This document shows, piece by piece, positions 27,889 to 39,600 of a stretch of DNA of 64,000 nt. The stretch is from NCBI RefSeq assembly GCF_003063475.1, contig NZ_NESP01000001.1:930001-994000 (forward strand), given 5' to 3'. The stretch comes from Limnohabitans curvus. GTDB taxonomy: Bacteria > Pseudomonadota > Gammaproteobacteria > Burkholderiales > Burkholderiaceae_C. Within the stretch, counting starts at the first letter, position 1, and the number at the start of each line of letters is the position of its first letter. The position numbers were made by a program, and so were the translations under genes. Below the pieces are notes generated by a model. It was not told the origin of the DNA and made no database searches. It saw only the letters and a list, made by a program, of their open reading frames with translations.

Positions 27889-29703
27889 TTAGGCTGGTTT
27901 TGCAGCGTCCAAATTGCGCAAGCGAATATGCAATTCGCGCAATTGCTTTTCGTCCACAGGGCTAGGCGCTTGCGTAAGCAAACACTGCGCGCGCTGTGTC
28001 TTGGGGAATGCGATCACGTCGCGGATCGACTCGGCACCGGTCATCAAGGTCACAATGCGGTCCAAACCGAAGGCCAGGCCGCCGTGCGGTGGCGCGCCGT
28101 ATTGCAGGGCGTCGAGCAAGAAGCCGAACTTGAGCTGGGCTTCTTCGGGTGTGATCTTCAAAGCGTCAAAGACTTTTTGCTGCACGTCGGCGCGGTGGAT
28201 ACGCACCGAGCCGCCACCCATTTCCCAACCGTTCAACACCATGTCGTAGCCCTTGGAGATGCACTTCTCGGGCGCGGTGACCATCCAGTCTTCGTGGCCG
28301 TCTTTGGGCGCGGTGAAAGGGTGGTGCACGGCGGTGTAACGCTGGTTCTCGTCGTCGAACTCGAACATGGGGAAGTCGACCACCCACATCGGGGCCCAAC
28401 GGTCTTCGAACAGGCCGTTTTTCTTGCCGAATTCGCTGTGACCGATCTTGATGCGCAGAGCGCCGATGGCGTCGTTCACCACCTTGGCCTTGTCGGCACC
28501 GAAGAAGATCAGGTCGCCGTTTTGTGCGCCTGAACGCTCCAACACGGCATTGAGTGCCGCGTCGTGGATGTTCTTGACGATGGGCGACTGCAAACCGTCA
28601 CGGCCTTTGGACAGATCGTTCACGCGGATGTAGGCCAAGCCCTTGGCACCGTAGATCTTGACGAACTCGGTGTACGCATCGATCTCGCCACGGCTGATGC
28701 CGCCGCCTTCGACCGAGCCATTGGGCACGCGCAAGGCCACCACGCGGCCGCCTTTCATGTTGGCAGCACCTGAGAACACCTTGAAGTCCACATCGCCCAT
28801 GACGTCGGTCACTTCGGTGAACTGCAATTTCACGCGCAGGTCGGGCTTGTCAGAGCCGTAGATGTGCATGGCGTCTTGGTACGTCATGACGGGGAACTCG
28901 CCGAGGTCCACGCCGATGGTGTTGGTGAACACGCGTTTGATCATGCCTTGGAACATGTCGCGGATTTCTTCCTCGCTCAAGAACGAGGTTTCAATATCAA
29001 TCTGGGTGAATTCAGGTTGACGGTCCGCACGCAAGTCTTCGTCACGGAAGCACTTGGTGATTTGGTAGTAACGGTCGTAGCCCGCCACCATCAACAACTG
29101 CTTGAACAACTGAGGTGACTGAGGCAAGGCAAAGAAGTGACCGTCATGCACGCGGCTGGGCACGAGGTAATCGCGCGCGCCTTCGGGCGTGCTCTTGGTG
29201 AGCATCGGTGTTTCGATGTCCACAAAGCCGTTTTCGTCCAAGTACTTGCGCACTTCCATTGACACTTTGTAGCGAAGCATCAGGTTGTTTTGCATGTACG
29301 GGCGACGCAGGTCGAGCACGCGGTGTGTGAGACGCGTGGTCTCAGACAAGTTGTCGTCATCAATTTGGAACGGCGGCGTGACCGACTCGTTCAGCACGAT
29401 CAGCTCATGGCACAACACTTCAATCTTGCCGCTCTTCAAACCTTCGTTGGTCGTGCCATCCGGACGAGCGCGCACCAAGCCTTTGACTTGGATACAAAAC
29501 TCATTGCGCACGTTCTCGGCCACGTTGAACATCTCAGGACGGTCAGGGTCGCACACCACTTGCACATAACCTTCGCGGTCACGCAAGTCAATGAAGATCA
29601 CGCCACCGTGGTCACGGCGACGGTTGACCCAGCCGCACAGGCTCACGGTTTGGCCATTGAGGGCTTCGGTCACCAGACCGCAATAGTGGGAGCGCATTGC
29701 CAT
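27889..29703 (-). CDS. aspS: Aspartyl-tRNA synthetase
   Basis: 604 residues, bacterial type. The N-terminal OB-fold anticodon-binding domain opens with [38 protein letters not shown]. Class II motifs follow: [20 protein letters not shown], the motif 2 [18 protein letters not shown], and the motif 3 [16 protein letters not shown]. The GAD insertion lies between. It charges tRNA-Asp (whether discriminating cannot be told here). It is downstream of DUF502 (2-bp gap) and fmdB, a conserved betaproteobacterial cluster. Confidence 0.98.
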   Translation of the reverse strand: MAMRSHYCGLVTEALNGQTVSLCGWVNRRRDHGGVIFIDLRDREGYVQVVCDPDRPEMFNVAENVRNEFCIQVKGLVRARPDGTTNEGLKSGKIEVLCHELIVLNESVTPPFQIDDDNLSETTRLTHRVLDLRRPYMQNNLMLRYKVSMEVRKYLDENGFVDIETPMLTKSTPEGARDYLVPSRVHDGHFFALPQSPQLFKQLLMVAGYDRYYQITKCFRDEDLRADRQPEFTQIDIETSFLSEEEIRDMFQGMIKRVFTNTIGVDLGEFPVMTYQDAMHIYGSDKPDLRVKLQFTEVTDVMGDVDFKVFSGAANMKGGRVVALRVPNGSVEGGGISRGEIDAYTEFVKIYGAKGLAYIRVNDLSKGRDGLQSPIVKNIHDAALNAVLERSGAQNGDLIFFGADKAKVVNDAIGALRIKIGHSEFGKKNGLFEDRWAPMWVVDFPMFEFDDENQRYTAVHHPFTAPKDGHEDWMVTAPEKCISKGYDMVLNGWEMGGGSVRIHRADVQQKVFDALKITPEEAQLKFGFLLDALQYGAPPHGGLAFGLDRIVTLMTGAESIRDVIAFPKTQRAQCLLTQAPSPVDEKQLRELHIRLRNLDAAKPA

Positions 29704-29705
29704 TT

Positions 29706-30341
29706 TTATTTTCTCTTTTCGTTAATTGCTGGGGCGCTAGGAGACACAGCGCCCATGGAGATGACATACGTCAGCGCTTCGTCGACGCTCAAATCGAGCT
29801 CAATGACATCGCTGCGTGGCACCAGCAAGAAAAATCCGCTGGTGGGGTTGGGGGTGGTGGGGACGTACACGCTCAGGTGTTCGCCCGTCAATTTGCTGGC
29901 CACTTCGCCCACGGGCGTGCCCGTTTGGAACGCGATGGTCCACATGCCTGCATGGGGGTATTGCACCAACAAGGCTTGACGAAACGCATTGCCGTTGCTG
30001 GAGAACAAGGTGTCTGACACCTTCTTCACGCTGGCGTAAATCGACTTGACGATGGGGATGTTGGTGAACAACTTGTCCCACTGACGTACCAGCCATTTGC
30101 CCAACACGTTAGAGGCCAAGGCGCCCGTCACCAGCAGCACCAGCAACACCAAAATGACGCCCAAGCCGGTCATGTTGCGCATGGAGGTGACCGTGTCTTG
30201 CGACACCAAAGGACGGAACTTGGAGAGGGTGTCGATGAAGATGCCGTCCATCACACCCACGAGCCAAGTCAACACCCAGACCGTGATGGCCAAAGGTGTC
30301 CAGACCAACAGGCCTGCGAGCAGGTATTTTTTAATGGGCAT
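29706..30341 (-). CDS. DUF502 family membrane protein
   Basis: 211 residues. Two transmembrane segments are visible, ~6-30 ([23 protein letters not shown]) and ~60-82 ([20 protein letters not shown]). The soluble part has the family pattern [18 protein letters not shown] and [41 protein letters not shown]502 members are inner-membrane proteins of uncertain function. It sits 2 bp before aspS and 38 bp after fmdB, the standard trio in this lineage. Confidence 0.93.
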   Translation of the reverse strand: MPIKKYLLAGLLVWTPLAITVWVLTWLVGVMDGIFIDTLSKFRPLVSQDTVTSMRNMTGLGVILVLLVLLVTGALASNVLGKWLVRQWDKLFTNIPIVKSIYASVKKVSDTLFSSNGNAFRQALLVQYPHAGMWTIAFQTGTPVGEVASKLTGEHLSVYVPTTPNPTSGFFLLVPRSDVIELDLSVDEALTYVISMGAVSPSAPAINEKRK

Positions 30342-30379
30342 GAAGTGCTCGGGTTGGGAGGGAAGTTTTTAAACGCAAA

Positions 30380-30718
30380 TCAGTGGCAAGCGCATGACGC
30401 GCCACAACCACCGGCAGCCGCTGGGGTACTGGCCGAAGACTCGCTGGTGCTGGAAGCCGCAGGTGCCGCAGCGCTATCGCTGCTAGGCGCTGACGCATCG
30501 GCAGGCACGGCTGCTGGCGCCGAAGTGCCGCCAGAACCGCCTTTGAAGTCAGTGGCATACCAACCCGAACCTTTGAGCTGAAAGCCCGCAGCGGTGAGTT
30601 GTTTGAAAAACGTAGGTTTGCCGCACTCAGGACAATCTGTCAGTGGGGCATCTGAAATTTTTTGCAGGACGTCCTTGGCATGGCCGCAGGACCCGCATTT
30701 GTAGGCATAAATGGGCAT
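30380..30718 (-). CDS. FmdB-family zinc-ribbon regulatory protein
   Basis: 112 residues. The N-terminal zinc ribbon is MPIYAYKCGSCGH...LTDCPECGK, with two CxxC pairs; the middle has the family GFQLKGSGWYATDF. The C-terminal ~45 residues are low-complexity Ala/Ser/Pro ending GGCGASCACH, which may add metal ligands. FmdB proteins were first named from a formamidase operon, but their role in this aspS cluster is not known. First gene of the fmdB-DUF502-aspS group. Confidence 0.92.
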   Translation of the reverse strand: MPIYAYKCGSCGHAKDVLQKISDAPLTDCPECGKPTFFKQLTAAGFQLKGSGWYATDFKGGSGGTSAPAAVPADASAPSSDSAAAPAASSTSESSASTPAAAGGCGASCACH

Positions 30719-30759
30719 GGCGAGACGGGTTCGGTAAAACCCTGAATTATAGGCGCCCA

Positions 30760-30777
30760 GCCCCTATTTCAAGGGGC
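30760..30777 (-). terminator. Possible terminator hairpin after the sodium:solute symporter gene
   Basis: Stem GCCCCT / AGGGGC with a six-base loop, 18 bp past the symporter stop on the minus strand. No U-run follows, so the call is weak; it could also be part of the fmdB upstream region. Confidence 0.35.
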
Positions 30778-30794
30778 GATGGCGCACCCTAGGT

Positions 30795-32240
30795 TTAGGC
30801 CGCGCCCACCAGTTTGTGATGGCTGCCGTGGGCATTGCGGATGGCTTGTGGCCCCAAAGAGCCCACCAACATGCCCGTCAAACTGGCCAACACACCTGCC
30901 AATTGGGCAGGAAACTCGTCACCTGCTGGCGTGGCCAAGAACAAGCCCCAAGTGAGCAAGCCCAACACCAAGGCAAAGATGGCGCCTTGCGTGGTGGCAC
31001 GTTTCCAGTACAGGCCAAAGGTGAGCGGCACAAACGCACCCACCAGCGGCACCTGATAAGCACCCGACACCATTTCGTAAATCGACGTGCCCTGCATGCG
31101 AATGGCATAGCCCAGCACCAACATGCTGAACACCAACACCGTCACGCGCATGGCTTTGAGTTCTTGTTGGTCGCTTTGATGGGGGTGAAATTGACGCCAA
31201 ATGTTTTCGGTGAACGTCACGCTAGGCGCCAGCAACGTCGCAGAAGCACACGATTTGATAGCCGACAGCAAAGCCCCGAAGAACAAAACCTGCATGACAA
31301 ACGGCATCTGCGTCATCACCAAAGTGGGCAGCACTTTTTGTGGGTCATCGGCCATCAAGGCAGCCGCTTGCTCCGGCATGATGATCATGGCGCTGACCAC
31401 CAAGAACATGGGCACAAACGCAAACAAGATGTAGCAAATGCCGCCAATCACGGGGCCATGCGTGGCGGCCTTGATGCTGTTGGCCGACATGACCCGCTGA
31501 AACACGTCTTGCTGCGGAATCGAGCCCAGCATGATGGTGATGGCCGAGGCAAAAAAGAACAGCACGTCTTTGGTGTTGGGTTCGGGCCAAAACTTGAACA
31601 TGTCTTGGCTGATCGCCAGCGCAATCACCTTGTCCGCACCACCGGCCTGCCCTGCGGCAAACACAGCCAAGATCGAGAGGCCCACCACCAAGATGATCAT
31701 TTGAATGAAGTCGGTGATGGCCACCGACCACATGCCGCCAAACAAGGTGTAAGCCAAAATCGACACCACACCAATCACCATACCCAGCTCTAGGCTGACC
31801 ACACCGTCTGACAAGAGGTTGAACACCAAGCCCAAAGCCGTCACTTGCGCCGACACCCAACCGAGGTAGCTGACCATGATGATGAGCGAGCACACCACTT
31901 CCACCGTGCGGCCATAGCGCTCACGGAAGTAGTCGCTGATCGTGAGCAGCGTCATGCGGTAGAGCTTGCCTGCGAAGAACAGGCCCACAAAAATCAAACA
32001 AAAGCCCGCACCAAATGGGTCTTCCACCACGCCGTGCAAACCGCCATTCACAAACTTGGCGGGAATGCCCAGCACCGTCTCAGAACCAAACCACGTCGCA
32101 AACGTGGTGGTGACGATCATGGCCATGGGCAGGTGACGGCCTGCAATGGCGAAGTCAGCCGAGTTTTGAACGCGCTTGGCCGCCATCAAACCAATGGCGA
32201 TGGTGACCAGTAAATAGACGATGACGAGTGTGAGCAGCAC
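30795..32240 (-). CDS. Sodium:solute symporter family protein
   Basis: 481 residues with about 12-13 transmembrane helices. The first helix is LLTLVIVYLLVTIAIGLMAAKRVQNSADF, followed by family landmarks ATWFGSETVLGIPAKFVNGGLHGV and SIPQQDVFQRVMSANSIKAA. It belongs to the SSS superfamily (proline/pantothenate-type); substrate unknown. It lies downstream of ubiB (20-bp gap) on the same strand, so it may be at the tail of the ubi operon, but no function links them directly. Confidence 0.9.
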   Translation of the reverse strand: MLLTLVIVYLLVTIAIGLMAAKRVQNSADFAIAGRHLPMAMIVTTTFATWFGSETVLGIPAKFVNGGLHGVVEDPFGAGFCLIFVGLFFAGKLYRMTLLTISDYFRERYGRTVEVVCSLIIMVSYLGWVSAQVTALGLVFNLLSDGVVSLELGMVIGVVSILAYTLFGGMWSVAITDFIQMIILVVGLSILAVFAAGQAGGADKVIALAISQDMFKFWPEPNTKDVLFFFASAITIMLGSIPQQDVFQRVMSANSIKAATHGPVIGGICYILFAFVPMFLVVSAMIIMPEQAAALMADDPQKVLPTLVMTQMPFVMQVLFFGALLSAIKSCASATLLAPSVTFTENIWRQFHPHQSDQQELKAMRVTVLVFSMLVLGYAIRMQGTSIYEMVSGAYQVPLVGAFVPLTFGLYWKRATTQGAIFALVLGLLTWGLFLATPAGDEFPAQLAGVLASLTGMLVGSLGPQAIRNAHGSHHKLVGAA

Positions 32241-32260
32241 GGGTCAACTCCGAAAAATAT

Positions 32261-33832
32261 TTAATAAAAATGGTGCAAGCGCACAAATACTTGCATGGCA
32301 AGCATGCCGAGTACGAAGCCACCGCCCACCCAAGCCATGCCTTGCAGCAAGCGGTTGGTGCGGCGCTGCTCTTGAATAAGTAGCTGCAACTGGGCGTTGT
32401 CGTTATTTTGGCGATGCTTCAAAAAGTCATGCACCAGACGCGGCAATTCAGGCAAAAGCTTGGCGTAACGCGGCGCTTCGGCGATCAATTGTTTCCACAG
32501 CTTTTTAGGCCCGACTTGGTCGAGCATCCACGTTTCCAAGAACGGTTTGGCGGTGCTCCACAAATCCAAATTGGGGTCGAGCTGGCGGCCCAAGCCTTCG
32601 ATGTTGAGCAAGGTTTTTTGCAGCAACACGAGTTGCGGCTGAATCTCAACGTTGAAGCGACGCGAGGTTTGGAACAAACGCATCAACACCAAACCTAAAG
32701 AAATTTCTTTCAACGGGCGGTCAAAGTACGGCTCGCACACCGCGCGAATGGCAGACTCCAACTCATCCACACGCGTGTCAGTGGGCACCCAGCCCGACTC
32801 GATGTGTAACTCGGCCACACGCTTGTAGTCGCGGCGAAAGAAGGCCGTGAAGTTTTGCGCCAAATACTCTTTGTCGGTCTCCGTGAGCGTGCCCACGATA
32901 CCGAAGTCCAGCGAGATGTAGCGACCAAACGTGGCGGGCTCCAAGCTGACTTGGATGTTCCCGGGATGCATGTCGGCATGGAAAAAACCATCTCGAAACA
33001 CCTGGGTGAAGAAGATGGTCACGCCATCGCGCGCCAGCTTGGGAATGTCCACCCCCGCTGCTCGCAAACGGTCCACCTGACTGATGGGTAAACCCTTCAT
33101 GCGCTCCATCACGATCACGTCGTCGCGGCAGAAATCCCAAATCATTTCGGGAATCAACACCAGGTTGAGGCCTTCCATGTTGCGGCGCAGTTGCGCGGCA
33201 TTGGAGGCTTCGCGCATGAAGTCGAGCTCGTCGTGCAAGTATTTATCAAACTCAGCCACCACTTCACGGGGCTTCAAGCGTTTGCCGTCGGCGCTGAGGC
33301 GGTCGACCCAACCGGCCATCATGCGCATGAGGCTCAGGTCTTTGTCGATCACCGTCAACATACCGGGGCGCAGCACTTTAACGGCCACTTCGCGCGTTTG
33401 ACCGTCGCGATCTTTGATGACTGCGAAGTGCACCTGCGCGATGGACGCGCTGGCCACGGGTTTGTGCGTGAATTCGACAAAGATTTCGTTCAGCGGGCGA
33501 CCAAACGCGCGCTCGATGGTGTCCACAGCAACGTTTGACGAAAACGGTGGCACGCGGTCTTGCAAAAAGGCCAGCTCGTCGGCAATGTCGGGCGGCAGCA
33601 AATCGCGGCGCGTCGACAACACTTGGCCAAACTTCACAAAGATAGGACCGAGGTGCTCCAAGGCCTCACGCAAACGCTGGCCGCGCGGGGCCGACAAATC
33701 GCGCCCCACCGACACAATGCGCGCCAGCAAACGCAGGCCTGGCTTTTGGAAACTGGTGAGCACCAGCTCGTCCAAGCCATAACGCAAAACGATGAGGACG
33801 ATGTAAATACCGCGCAGCAAACGGGTCATCAT
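32261..33832 (-). CDS. ubiB: Ubiquinone biosynthesis regulatory kinase-like protein UbiB
   Basis: 523 residues. ABC1/ADCK-type atypical kinase: the KxGQ region is [20 protein letters not shown] (about 67-86), with [10 protein letters not shown] in place of a classic P-loop, and [12 protein letters not shown] plus [11 protein letters not shown] as catalytic and metal-binding loops. The C-terminus has a hydrophobic segment ([18 protein letters not shown]) that anchors it in the inner membrane. UbiB is needed for ubiquinone synthesis, probably lipid extraction or assembly of the Ubi complex. Its start overlaps the end of ubiJ by 4 bp. Confidence 0.96.
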   Translation of the reverse strand: MMTRLLRGIYIVLIVLRYGLDELVLTSFQKPGLRLLARIVSVGRDLSAPRGQRLREALEHLGPIFVKFGQVLSTRRDLLPPDIADELAFLQDRVPPFSSNVAVDTIERAFGRPLNEIFVEFTHKPVASASIAQVHFAVIKDRDGQTREVAVKVLRPGMLTVIDKDLSLMRMMAGWVDRLSADGKRLKPREVVAEFDKYLHDELDFMREASNAAQLRRNMEGLNLVLIPEMIWDFCRDDVIVMERMKGLPISQVDRLRAAGVDIPKLARDGVTIFFTQVFRDGFFHADMHPGNIQVSLEPATFGRYISLDFGIVGTLTETDKEYLAQNFTAFFRRDYKRVAELHIESGWVPTDTRVDELESAIRAVCEPYFDRPLKEISLGLVLMRLFQTSRRFNVEIQPQLVLLQKTLLNIEGLGRQLDPNLDLWSTAKPFLETWMLDQVGPKKLWKQLIAEAPRYAKLLPELPRLVHDFLKHRQNNDNAQLQLLIQEQRRTNRLLQGMAWVGGGFVLGMLAMQVFVRLHHFY

Positions 33833-34398
33833 GGCGCGGCCTTCGCGGTTTGTTGTTGCACAAAGCTGCGCAGCGCATCGACGATGCGCTTGGCGGTTTG
33901 CACCAAAGTGTGCGCAGGTGCATCACCTATGAGGCGAGCCACGTCTTCTTCGGGATCCCAACGCACGTGGTCGATCAGCCAATTGACTTCGGCGGCCAAC
34001 TGCACATCGCCTTCGATGCGAATGGCAGGCTTCTCGCCTTGCAACACAGTTTTAGCCAATTCAAACGGGGAAGGTTCGTTCACACGCAACACAAGGTCGG
34101 CAGCTTTGCCGCCCGCATCGGGCGTGATGAATTCAACCAAACCCGCAGGCGTGAACGCACATTGAAACACTTGGTCGCGCCAGCACACTTGCACTTGGCG
34201 GCCACGCTGGCGTTGCAAGCGGTCGCGCGCCGCAGGCTCTTGCATGAGCACATGGTTCAACAAGAGCACCACGCGCTGCTGCACTTCAGCCACGGCCCAT
34301 GCAGGCGGCGTGAACGACTGTGGAAAATCTGCGGGAAGTTGTGCGCGCAGCGTGTCTGCTGCATCGGCCAACCAAGAAAAAGGGGACTGTGTTGCCAT
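33829..34398 (-). CDS. ubiJ: Ubiquinone biosynthesis accessory factor UbiJ (SCP2 domain)
   Basis: 189 residues. A lipid-binding SCP2-like domain covers about 35-130 ([24 protein letters not shown]..., [24 protein letters not shown]), followed by the family C-terminus [27 protein letters not shown]. UbiJ with UbiK scaffolds the soluble ubiquinone-synthesis complex and binds its lipid intermediates. The gene overlaps ubiB (ATGA, 4 bp) and lies downstream of a Tim44-like gene and ubiE. Confidence 0.92.
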   Translation of the reverse strand: MATQSPFSWLADAADTLRAQLPADFPQSFTPPAWAVAEVQQRVVLLLNHVLMQEPAARDRLQRQRGRQVQVCWRDQVFQCAFTPAGLVEFITPDAGGKAADLVLRVNEPSPFELAKTVLQGEKPAIRIEGDVQLAAEVNWLIDHVRWDPEEDVARLIGDAPAHTLVQTAKRIVDALRSFVQQQTAKAAP

Positions 34399-34457
34399 AG
34401 TCCCCGATTATTCCTTGTTTGGATGCCTTTCTGAGGGCATCCTGATGTTTGACAGGC

Positions 34458-35420
34458 TTATTGCAGAGCTTGCACGCCTGCCACCAACCAGCCCAAGCTG
34501 CCGTCTTTGGGCTTGGTCATGTTCCACACTTCGCGGAACGGTGTGGGACCAGAAGATGGCTCTTCACGGATCAGGCCCGAGAACTCCACGCTGGCCATGT
34601 AGTTGTTGCCCACGTCTTCAATGCCCAACAGGTGCGCATCGAGCATGACCACATCGGTGTGGTTGACTTGGCCATTGGCTGTGGCTTCACGCTCAGCCAA
34701 TTGGGCCTTGATTTCGTCCAGCATGCTGTCGGTCATCATCACGCGCAAGGCGGCGATGTCGGAGCGGTCCCACGCTTGCTGCAAGGTCATGAAGTTTTGC
34801 TTGGCAGCACTGACAAAACCAGCGGTGTCAAAGTCGGCGGGGATGCCCCAGGTTTGGTTGCCACCCAAAGCAGAACCGATCATCGAGCCACCGCCCACAG
34901 GGGCGAAGTCGGTGTGGGTGTCCACAGGACGGGCTGACGAGTCGTTGCCCACATTTTTGGGGTTGTACTGAGGCAAGGTGGCGGGGTTGGCGGGAGCGCC
35001 AGCACCTTCAAAGGCGTACGGACTGTTGTTGGCTGCTGCTGGTTGCTGGCGGCGGCGCATGATGGCACCAATCACCATCATCACAACCAAGGCCAACACG
35101 CCAAACATCAAGAACTGGCCAAACTCAGCACCAAAACCCATCGAGTGAGCCAACCAAGCGAGGCCCAAACCAGCCGCCAAACCGCCGAGCATGCCGCCCA
35201 TGCCACCAAAACGGCTAGGCGCAGCAGCGGGGGCTGCGGCAGGGGCCGCAGGTGCTGCGCTGGGGGTCGCTGCAGGCGCAGGCTTGGCAGCTTCACGCTG
35301 CGTCACGTTGCTGGACTGCTGGCCAGTAGATTTGCCGCCGCCTAAGCGCTTGGCGGCCTCGGCGTGCATGGTGGCAAATGCCATCGCCACCACAAAAATA
35401 GCTGTGAAAAGTTTTTTCAT
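34458..35420 (-). CDS. Tim44-like domain protein, secreted or membrane-anchored
   Basis: 320 residues. A signal peptide (MKKLFTAIFVVAMAFATMHAEA) precedes a long Ala/Pro-rich linker (about 45-70), a Gly/Met-rich hydrophobic region and transmembrane segment (about 88-118, FGQFLMFGVLALVVMMVIGAIM), then a C-terminal Tim44-like alpha/beta domain (about 200-320: FVSAAKQNFMTLQQAWDRSD, LLGIEDVGNNYMASVEFSGLI, FREVWNMTKP). Function in bacteria is unclear. It sits between ubiE and ubiJ, suggesting a link to ubiquinone synthesis or membrane assembly. Confidence 0.88.
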   Translation of the reverse strand: MKKLFTAIFVVAMAFATMHAEAAKRLGGGKSTGQQSSNVTQREAAKPAPAATPSAAPAAPAAAPAAAPSRFGGMGGMLGGLAAGLGLAWLAHSMGFGAEFGQFLMFGVLALVVMMVIGAIMRRRQQPAAANNSPYAFEGAGAPANPATLPQYNPKNVGNDSSARPVDTHTDFAPVGGGSMIGSALGGNQTWGIPADFDTAGFVSAAKQNFMTLQQAWDRSDIAALRVMMTDSMLDEIKAQLAEREATANGQVNHTDVVMLDAHLLGIEDVGNNYMASVEFSGLIREEPSSGPTPFREVWNMTKPKDGSLGWLVAGVQALQ

Positions 35421-35447
35421 TTCGTCGTCTCCTGTTGTCTCAATGTA

Positions 35448-36179
35448 TCAGCACTTGATTCCAACATGAAGCGCAACGACACCGGCGCTCATATTGTGAA
35501 AGTCCACATGGCCAAAGCCATTTTGTTTCATGAGGACTTTCAGCGCCTCTTGGCCAGGGTGCATGCGAATGGACTCCGCCAAGTATTGGTAGCTGGATGC
35601 ATCGCCCGCAATCATCTGGCCCAGCTTTGGCAAGATGTTGAAGGAGTACCAGTCGTAGGCCTTTTCCAGCGGCTTGGCCACTTTGGAAAACTCCAACACC
35701 AGCAGCTTGCCGTTGGGCTTGAGCACGCGGCACATCTCTTTGAGGGCCACGTCTTTGTGTGTCATGTTGCGCAGGCCAAAGGCCACGCTGACCACATCGA
35801 AGTGGTTGTCGGGGAACGGCAGTTTCTCAGCGTCACACACCAAAGTGGGCAACACAAAACCATGGTCCAACAAACGGTCACGCCCGGTGCGCAACATGGC
35901 TTCGTTGATGTCGGTGTGGACCACGCGACCCGTTTTGCCAACCTTCTTGGCAAAGGCCATCGACAAGTCACCTGTGCCGCCTGCGATGTCGAGCACTTGC
36001 GAGCCCTCGCGCAAGTCAGCCACCATGACCGTGTAGCGTTTCCATACGCGGTGCAGGCCAGCGGACATGAGGTCGTTCATCACGTCGTATTTGGACGCGA
36101 CCGAGTCAAACACGCCACGCACGTGCTTGGCTTTTTCTTTCTCGTCGACGGTTTTGAAGCCGAAATGGGTACTGCTCAT
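35448..36179 (-). CDS. ubiE: Ubiquinone/menaquinone C-methyltransferase UbiE
   Basis: 243 residues from ATG at 36179 ([20 protein letters not shown]), the conserved family N-terminus; 23 in-frame upstream residues overlap DUF971 and are not family-like. SAM-binding motif I is [38 protein letters not shown] and LVLEFSKV follow. It C-methylates the benzoquinol ring of ubiquinone intermediates. It follows DUF971 and precedes Tim44-like, ubiJ and ubiB in one minus-strand series. Confidence 0.97.
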   Translation of the reverse strand: MSSTHFGFKTVDEKEKAKHVRGVFDSVASKYDVMNDLMSAGLHRVWKRYTVMVADLREGSQVLDIAGGTGDLSMAFAKKVGKTGRVVHTDINEAMLRTGRDRLLDHGFVLPTLVCDAEKLPFPDNHFDVVSVAFGLRNMTHKDVALKEMCRVLKPNGKLLVLEFSKVAKPLEKAYDWYSFNILPKLGQMIAGDASSYQYLAESIRMHPGQEALKVLMKQNGFGHVDFHNMSAGVVALHVGIKC

Positions 36180-36195
36180 AATTTTGTTAATTTTA

Positions 36196-36615
36196 TCAAT
36201 GTGCGTGACTGCTACAGCCTGCGCCTGCTTTTTCGGGCATGGGGGCATCGCGCTCAGTGCCGGCTGCCTGCAAGCGACGCTCGTAGTCAGCCCACAGCTG
36301 GTCTTGTTCAGAGCCTAAGAAATACAAGTATTCCCAAGTGAACAAGCCGCTGTCGTGGCCGTCGCTGAAGGTGGGTTTGATGGCGTAGTTGCCCACGGGC
36401 TCTAGGCCTTCGAGGTCCACCAAACGCTTACCAGTTTGCAACACCTCTTGGCCGGGGCCGTGGCCCTGCACTTCGGCAGACGGGCTGTAGACGCGCATCA
36501 GCTCAAACGGAATGCGAAAACTCGCGCCGTCGGCAAAGCTGACTTCCAACACACGCGAGGCGCCATGCACCGTGATGTCTTGTGGCGCGGGGGTGTTTTT
36601 TTGCAAGCCAGCCAT
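36196..36615 (-). CDS. DUF971 (gamma-butyrobetaine hydroxylase-like N-terminal) domain protein
   Basis: 139 residues. The DUF971 fold is visible as [36 protein letters not shown], then [23 protein letters not shown]. The tail ends CSSHAH, an extra cysteine/histidine cluster that could bind metal. The family is a small domain also found on eukaryotic hydroxylases and on some Fe-S proteins. It starts the DUF971-ubiE-Tim44-ubiJ-ubiB run and is 12 bp after the large FAD/Fe-S oxidoreductase gene. Confidence 0.9.
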   Translation of the reverse strand: MAGLQKNTPAPQDITVHGASRVLEVSFADGASFRIPFELMRVYSPSAEVQGHGPGQEVLQTGKRLVDLEGLEPVGNYAIKPTFSDGHDSGLFTWEYLYFLGSEQDQLWADYERRLQAAGTERDAPMPEKAGAGCSSHAH

Positions 36616-36627
36616 GAGTCTTCCTAG

Positions 36628-39600
36628 TTAAACGAGCACGCGCTCAATGCCACCGGCATTGGCGTTGGCCACGTATTCGGGCATCCACTGCTCGCCCAAG
36701 ATCTTGCGTGCCATCTCGACCACGATGTAGTCGGCTTCGAGCAAGCCGTTTTGCAAGTCGTCGCCGTAACGCGTGAGGCCTTGCAAGCAGCTGGGGCAGC
36801 TGGTGAGGATCTTCATGTCGCCTTTGGCTTCACCCGTCATGGCGCGCAAAGCGGCTTCGTCTTTTTGCAACTCGGCTTCTTTGCGGAAGCGCACTTGCGT
36901 GGCAATGTCAGGACGCGTCACACCCAAAGTGCCAGACTCGCCACAGCAGCGGTCGCTTTTGACCACTTGGTCGCCCACCAAAGCTTTGACCGTTTTCATC
37001 GGGTCTTGTTGCTTCATGGGGCTGTGGCATGGGTCGTGGAACAAATAGCCGGCTTGCTGTTCAGCACTGAGCTTGATGTCCTTTTCGAGCAAGAACTCGT
37101 GGATGTCGACGATGCGGCAGCCGGGGAAGATTTTGTCGAACTGGTAACCCTGCAACTGGTCAAAGCAGGTGCCGCAGCTCACCACCACGGTTTTGATGTC
37201 GAGGTAGTTGAGCGTGTTGGCCACGCGGTGGAACAACACGCGGTTGTCCGTGATGATCTTGTCAGCCTTGTCAAACTGACCCGAACCCTTTTGCGGATAG
37301 CCGCAGCACAGGTAGCCGGGGGGCAACACGGTTTGCACGCCCGCATGCCACAACATGGCTTGCGTAGCGAGTCCCACTTGGCTGAACAAGCGCTCAGAGC
37401 CGCAACCGGGGAAATAGAACACCGCTTCTGTTTCAGACGTGGTGGTCTTCGGGTCACGGATGATCGGCACGTAGTCTTTGTCTTCGATGTCCAGCAGAGC
37501 ACGCGCGGTTTTCTTGGGCAAGTTGCCGGGCATCTTTTTGTTGATGAAGTGAATCACCTGCTCTTTGATGGGCGCGGCACCCACCGACGCAGGCGGCGCC
37601 TTGGTTTGTTTGCGTGCCACGACCTTGAGCACATCGTGCGCAAAGCGTTGCAGTTTCATCCCAACGCCCACCATGGCGCCACGTGCCAGCTTGATGGTTT
37701 CAGGGTTGGTGGCATTGAGCATGAACATCGCGGCTGCATTGCCGGGACGGAAGCTCTTTTTGCCCATCTTGCGCAACAGGTTACGCATGTTCATGGACAC
37801 ATCGCCAAAGTCAATCTTCACCGGGCAAGGCGACAAACACTTGTGGCAGACCGTGCAGTGGTCGGCCACATCTTCAAACTCTTCCCAATGCTTGATGGAC
37901 ACACCACGGCGCGTTTGCTCTTCGTACAAGAAGGCTTCGACCAGCAGCGAGGTGGCCAAAATTTTGTTACGTGGGCTGTACAGCAAATTGGCGCGTGGCA
38001 CGTGGGTCGAGCACACGGGTTTGCATTTACCGCAACGCAAGCAGTCTTTCACGCTGGCCGCAATTTCGCCAATGTCGGACTGCTGCATGATCAGCGACTC
38101 GTGGCCCATCAAACCAAAGCTCGGCGTGTAGGCTTGGCTCAAATCGGCGTGGCGCAAGGATGTATCCACATCTTGGTTGCGCAGCAATTTACCTTTGTTG
38201 AAACGGCCTTCTGGGTCCACCTTGGCTTTGTAGTCCGCGAAAGGCTTGAGCTCGTCGTCGGTCAAAAACTCGAGCTTGGTGATACCAATGCCGTGCTCGC
38301 CCGAAATCACACCATTGAGCGAACGCGCCAGCACCATGATGCGTGCCACCGCTTCGTGGGCGGTTTGCAGCATGGCGTAGTTGTCGCTGTTGACGGGGAT
38401 GTTGGTGTGCACGTTGCCGTCACCGGCGTGCATGTGCAGAGCCACCCACACGCGGCCTTTGAGCACGCGTTGGTGAATGGCGTTGCACTCGTCCAAGATG
38501 GGCGCGAGTTGCGCGCCCGTGAAAGTGTTTTGCAACACCGCACGGATTTGTGTTTTCCAGCTGGCACGCAAAGTGTGATCTTGCAACTGTGAGAACAGCG
38601 CATCGCACTCGTTGAGCCACTGCTGCCACAGGCCACGCACTTCACCAATCAGCGAGCGGGCTTGTTGCACACGGTCTTCCAACAACTCAGGCGTAGGAAT
38701 GTCAGCCGCATCGTCCGACTTACCCAAAGGCAAATTGCCTTTGGCAAAGAAGTCTTCCAACGCATCGCAGAGTTCGAGTTTGTTGCGCAAGCTCAGCTCG
38801 ATGTTGATGCGCTCAATCCCGTCGGTGTACTCGGCCATGCGTGGCAAAGGAATCACCACGTCTTCGTTGACCTTGAACGCATTGGTGTGGCGGCTGATGG
38901 CTGCGGTGCGTTTACGGTCTAGCCAGAATTTTTTACGCGCTTCGGGGCTCACAGCCACAAAGCACTCACCGCTGCGGGTGTTGGCCATGCGTGAAACTTC
39001 AGAGGTGACACGTGCCACTTCGTCAGCGTCATCGCCAGCGATGTCGCCAATCAACAGCATCTTGGGCAAGCCGCCGCGTTTGCTCTTGGTGGCGTAGCCC
39101 ACAGCACGCAGGTAGCGGTCATCCAAATGCTCTAAGCCGGCCAGCAACACGCCGCTGCGCTTTTGCTCGGCAAACATGTAGTCTTTGATTTCCACGATGC
39201 TGGGCACCGCGTCTTTGGCGTTGCCGAAAAACTCCATACACACGGTGCGTGTGTGCACAGGCATGCGGTGCAAGATCCAACGCGCGCTGGTGATCAAACC
39301 ATCGCAGCCTTCTTTTTGCACGCCGGGCAAGCCGCTGAGGAACTTGTCGGTCACGTCCTTGCCCAGACCTTCTTTGCGGAAGGACTTGCCGGGGATGTCG
39401 AGGCGCTCTTGGCGGATGAAGGTTTTGCCGTCGGCTTGGTAGTACTTCAGCTCGAAGCTGGCCATCTCAGCATCGTGAATCTTGCCGAGGTTGTGGTCCA
39501 CGCGAACCACATCCAGCCACTCTGCGTCGGGGGTGACCATGCGCCAGCTGGCCAAGTTGTCGAGCGCGGTGCCCCACAACACAGCTTTTTTACCGCCCGC

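Noticed and set aside
36751..38592. Long plus-strand open frame (613 codons) opposite the large oxidoreductase gene
   Set aside because: It is the antisense of a clearly conserved flavin/Fe-S protein and its translation has no recognisable motif; long antisense frames are expected in GC-rich codons.
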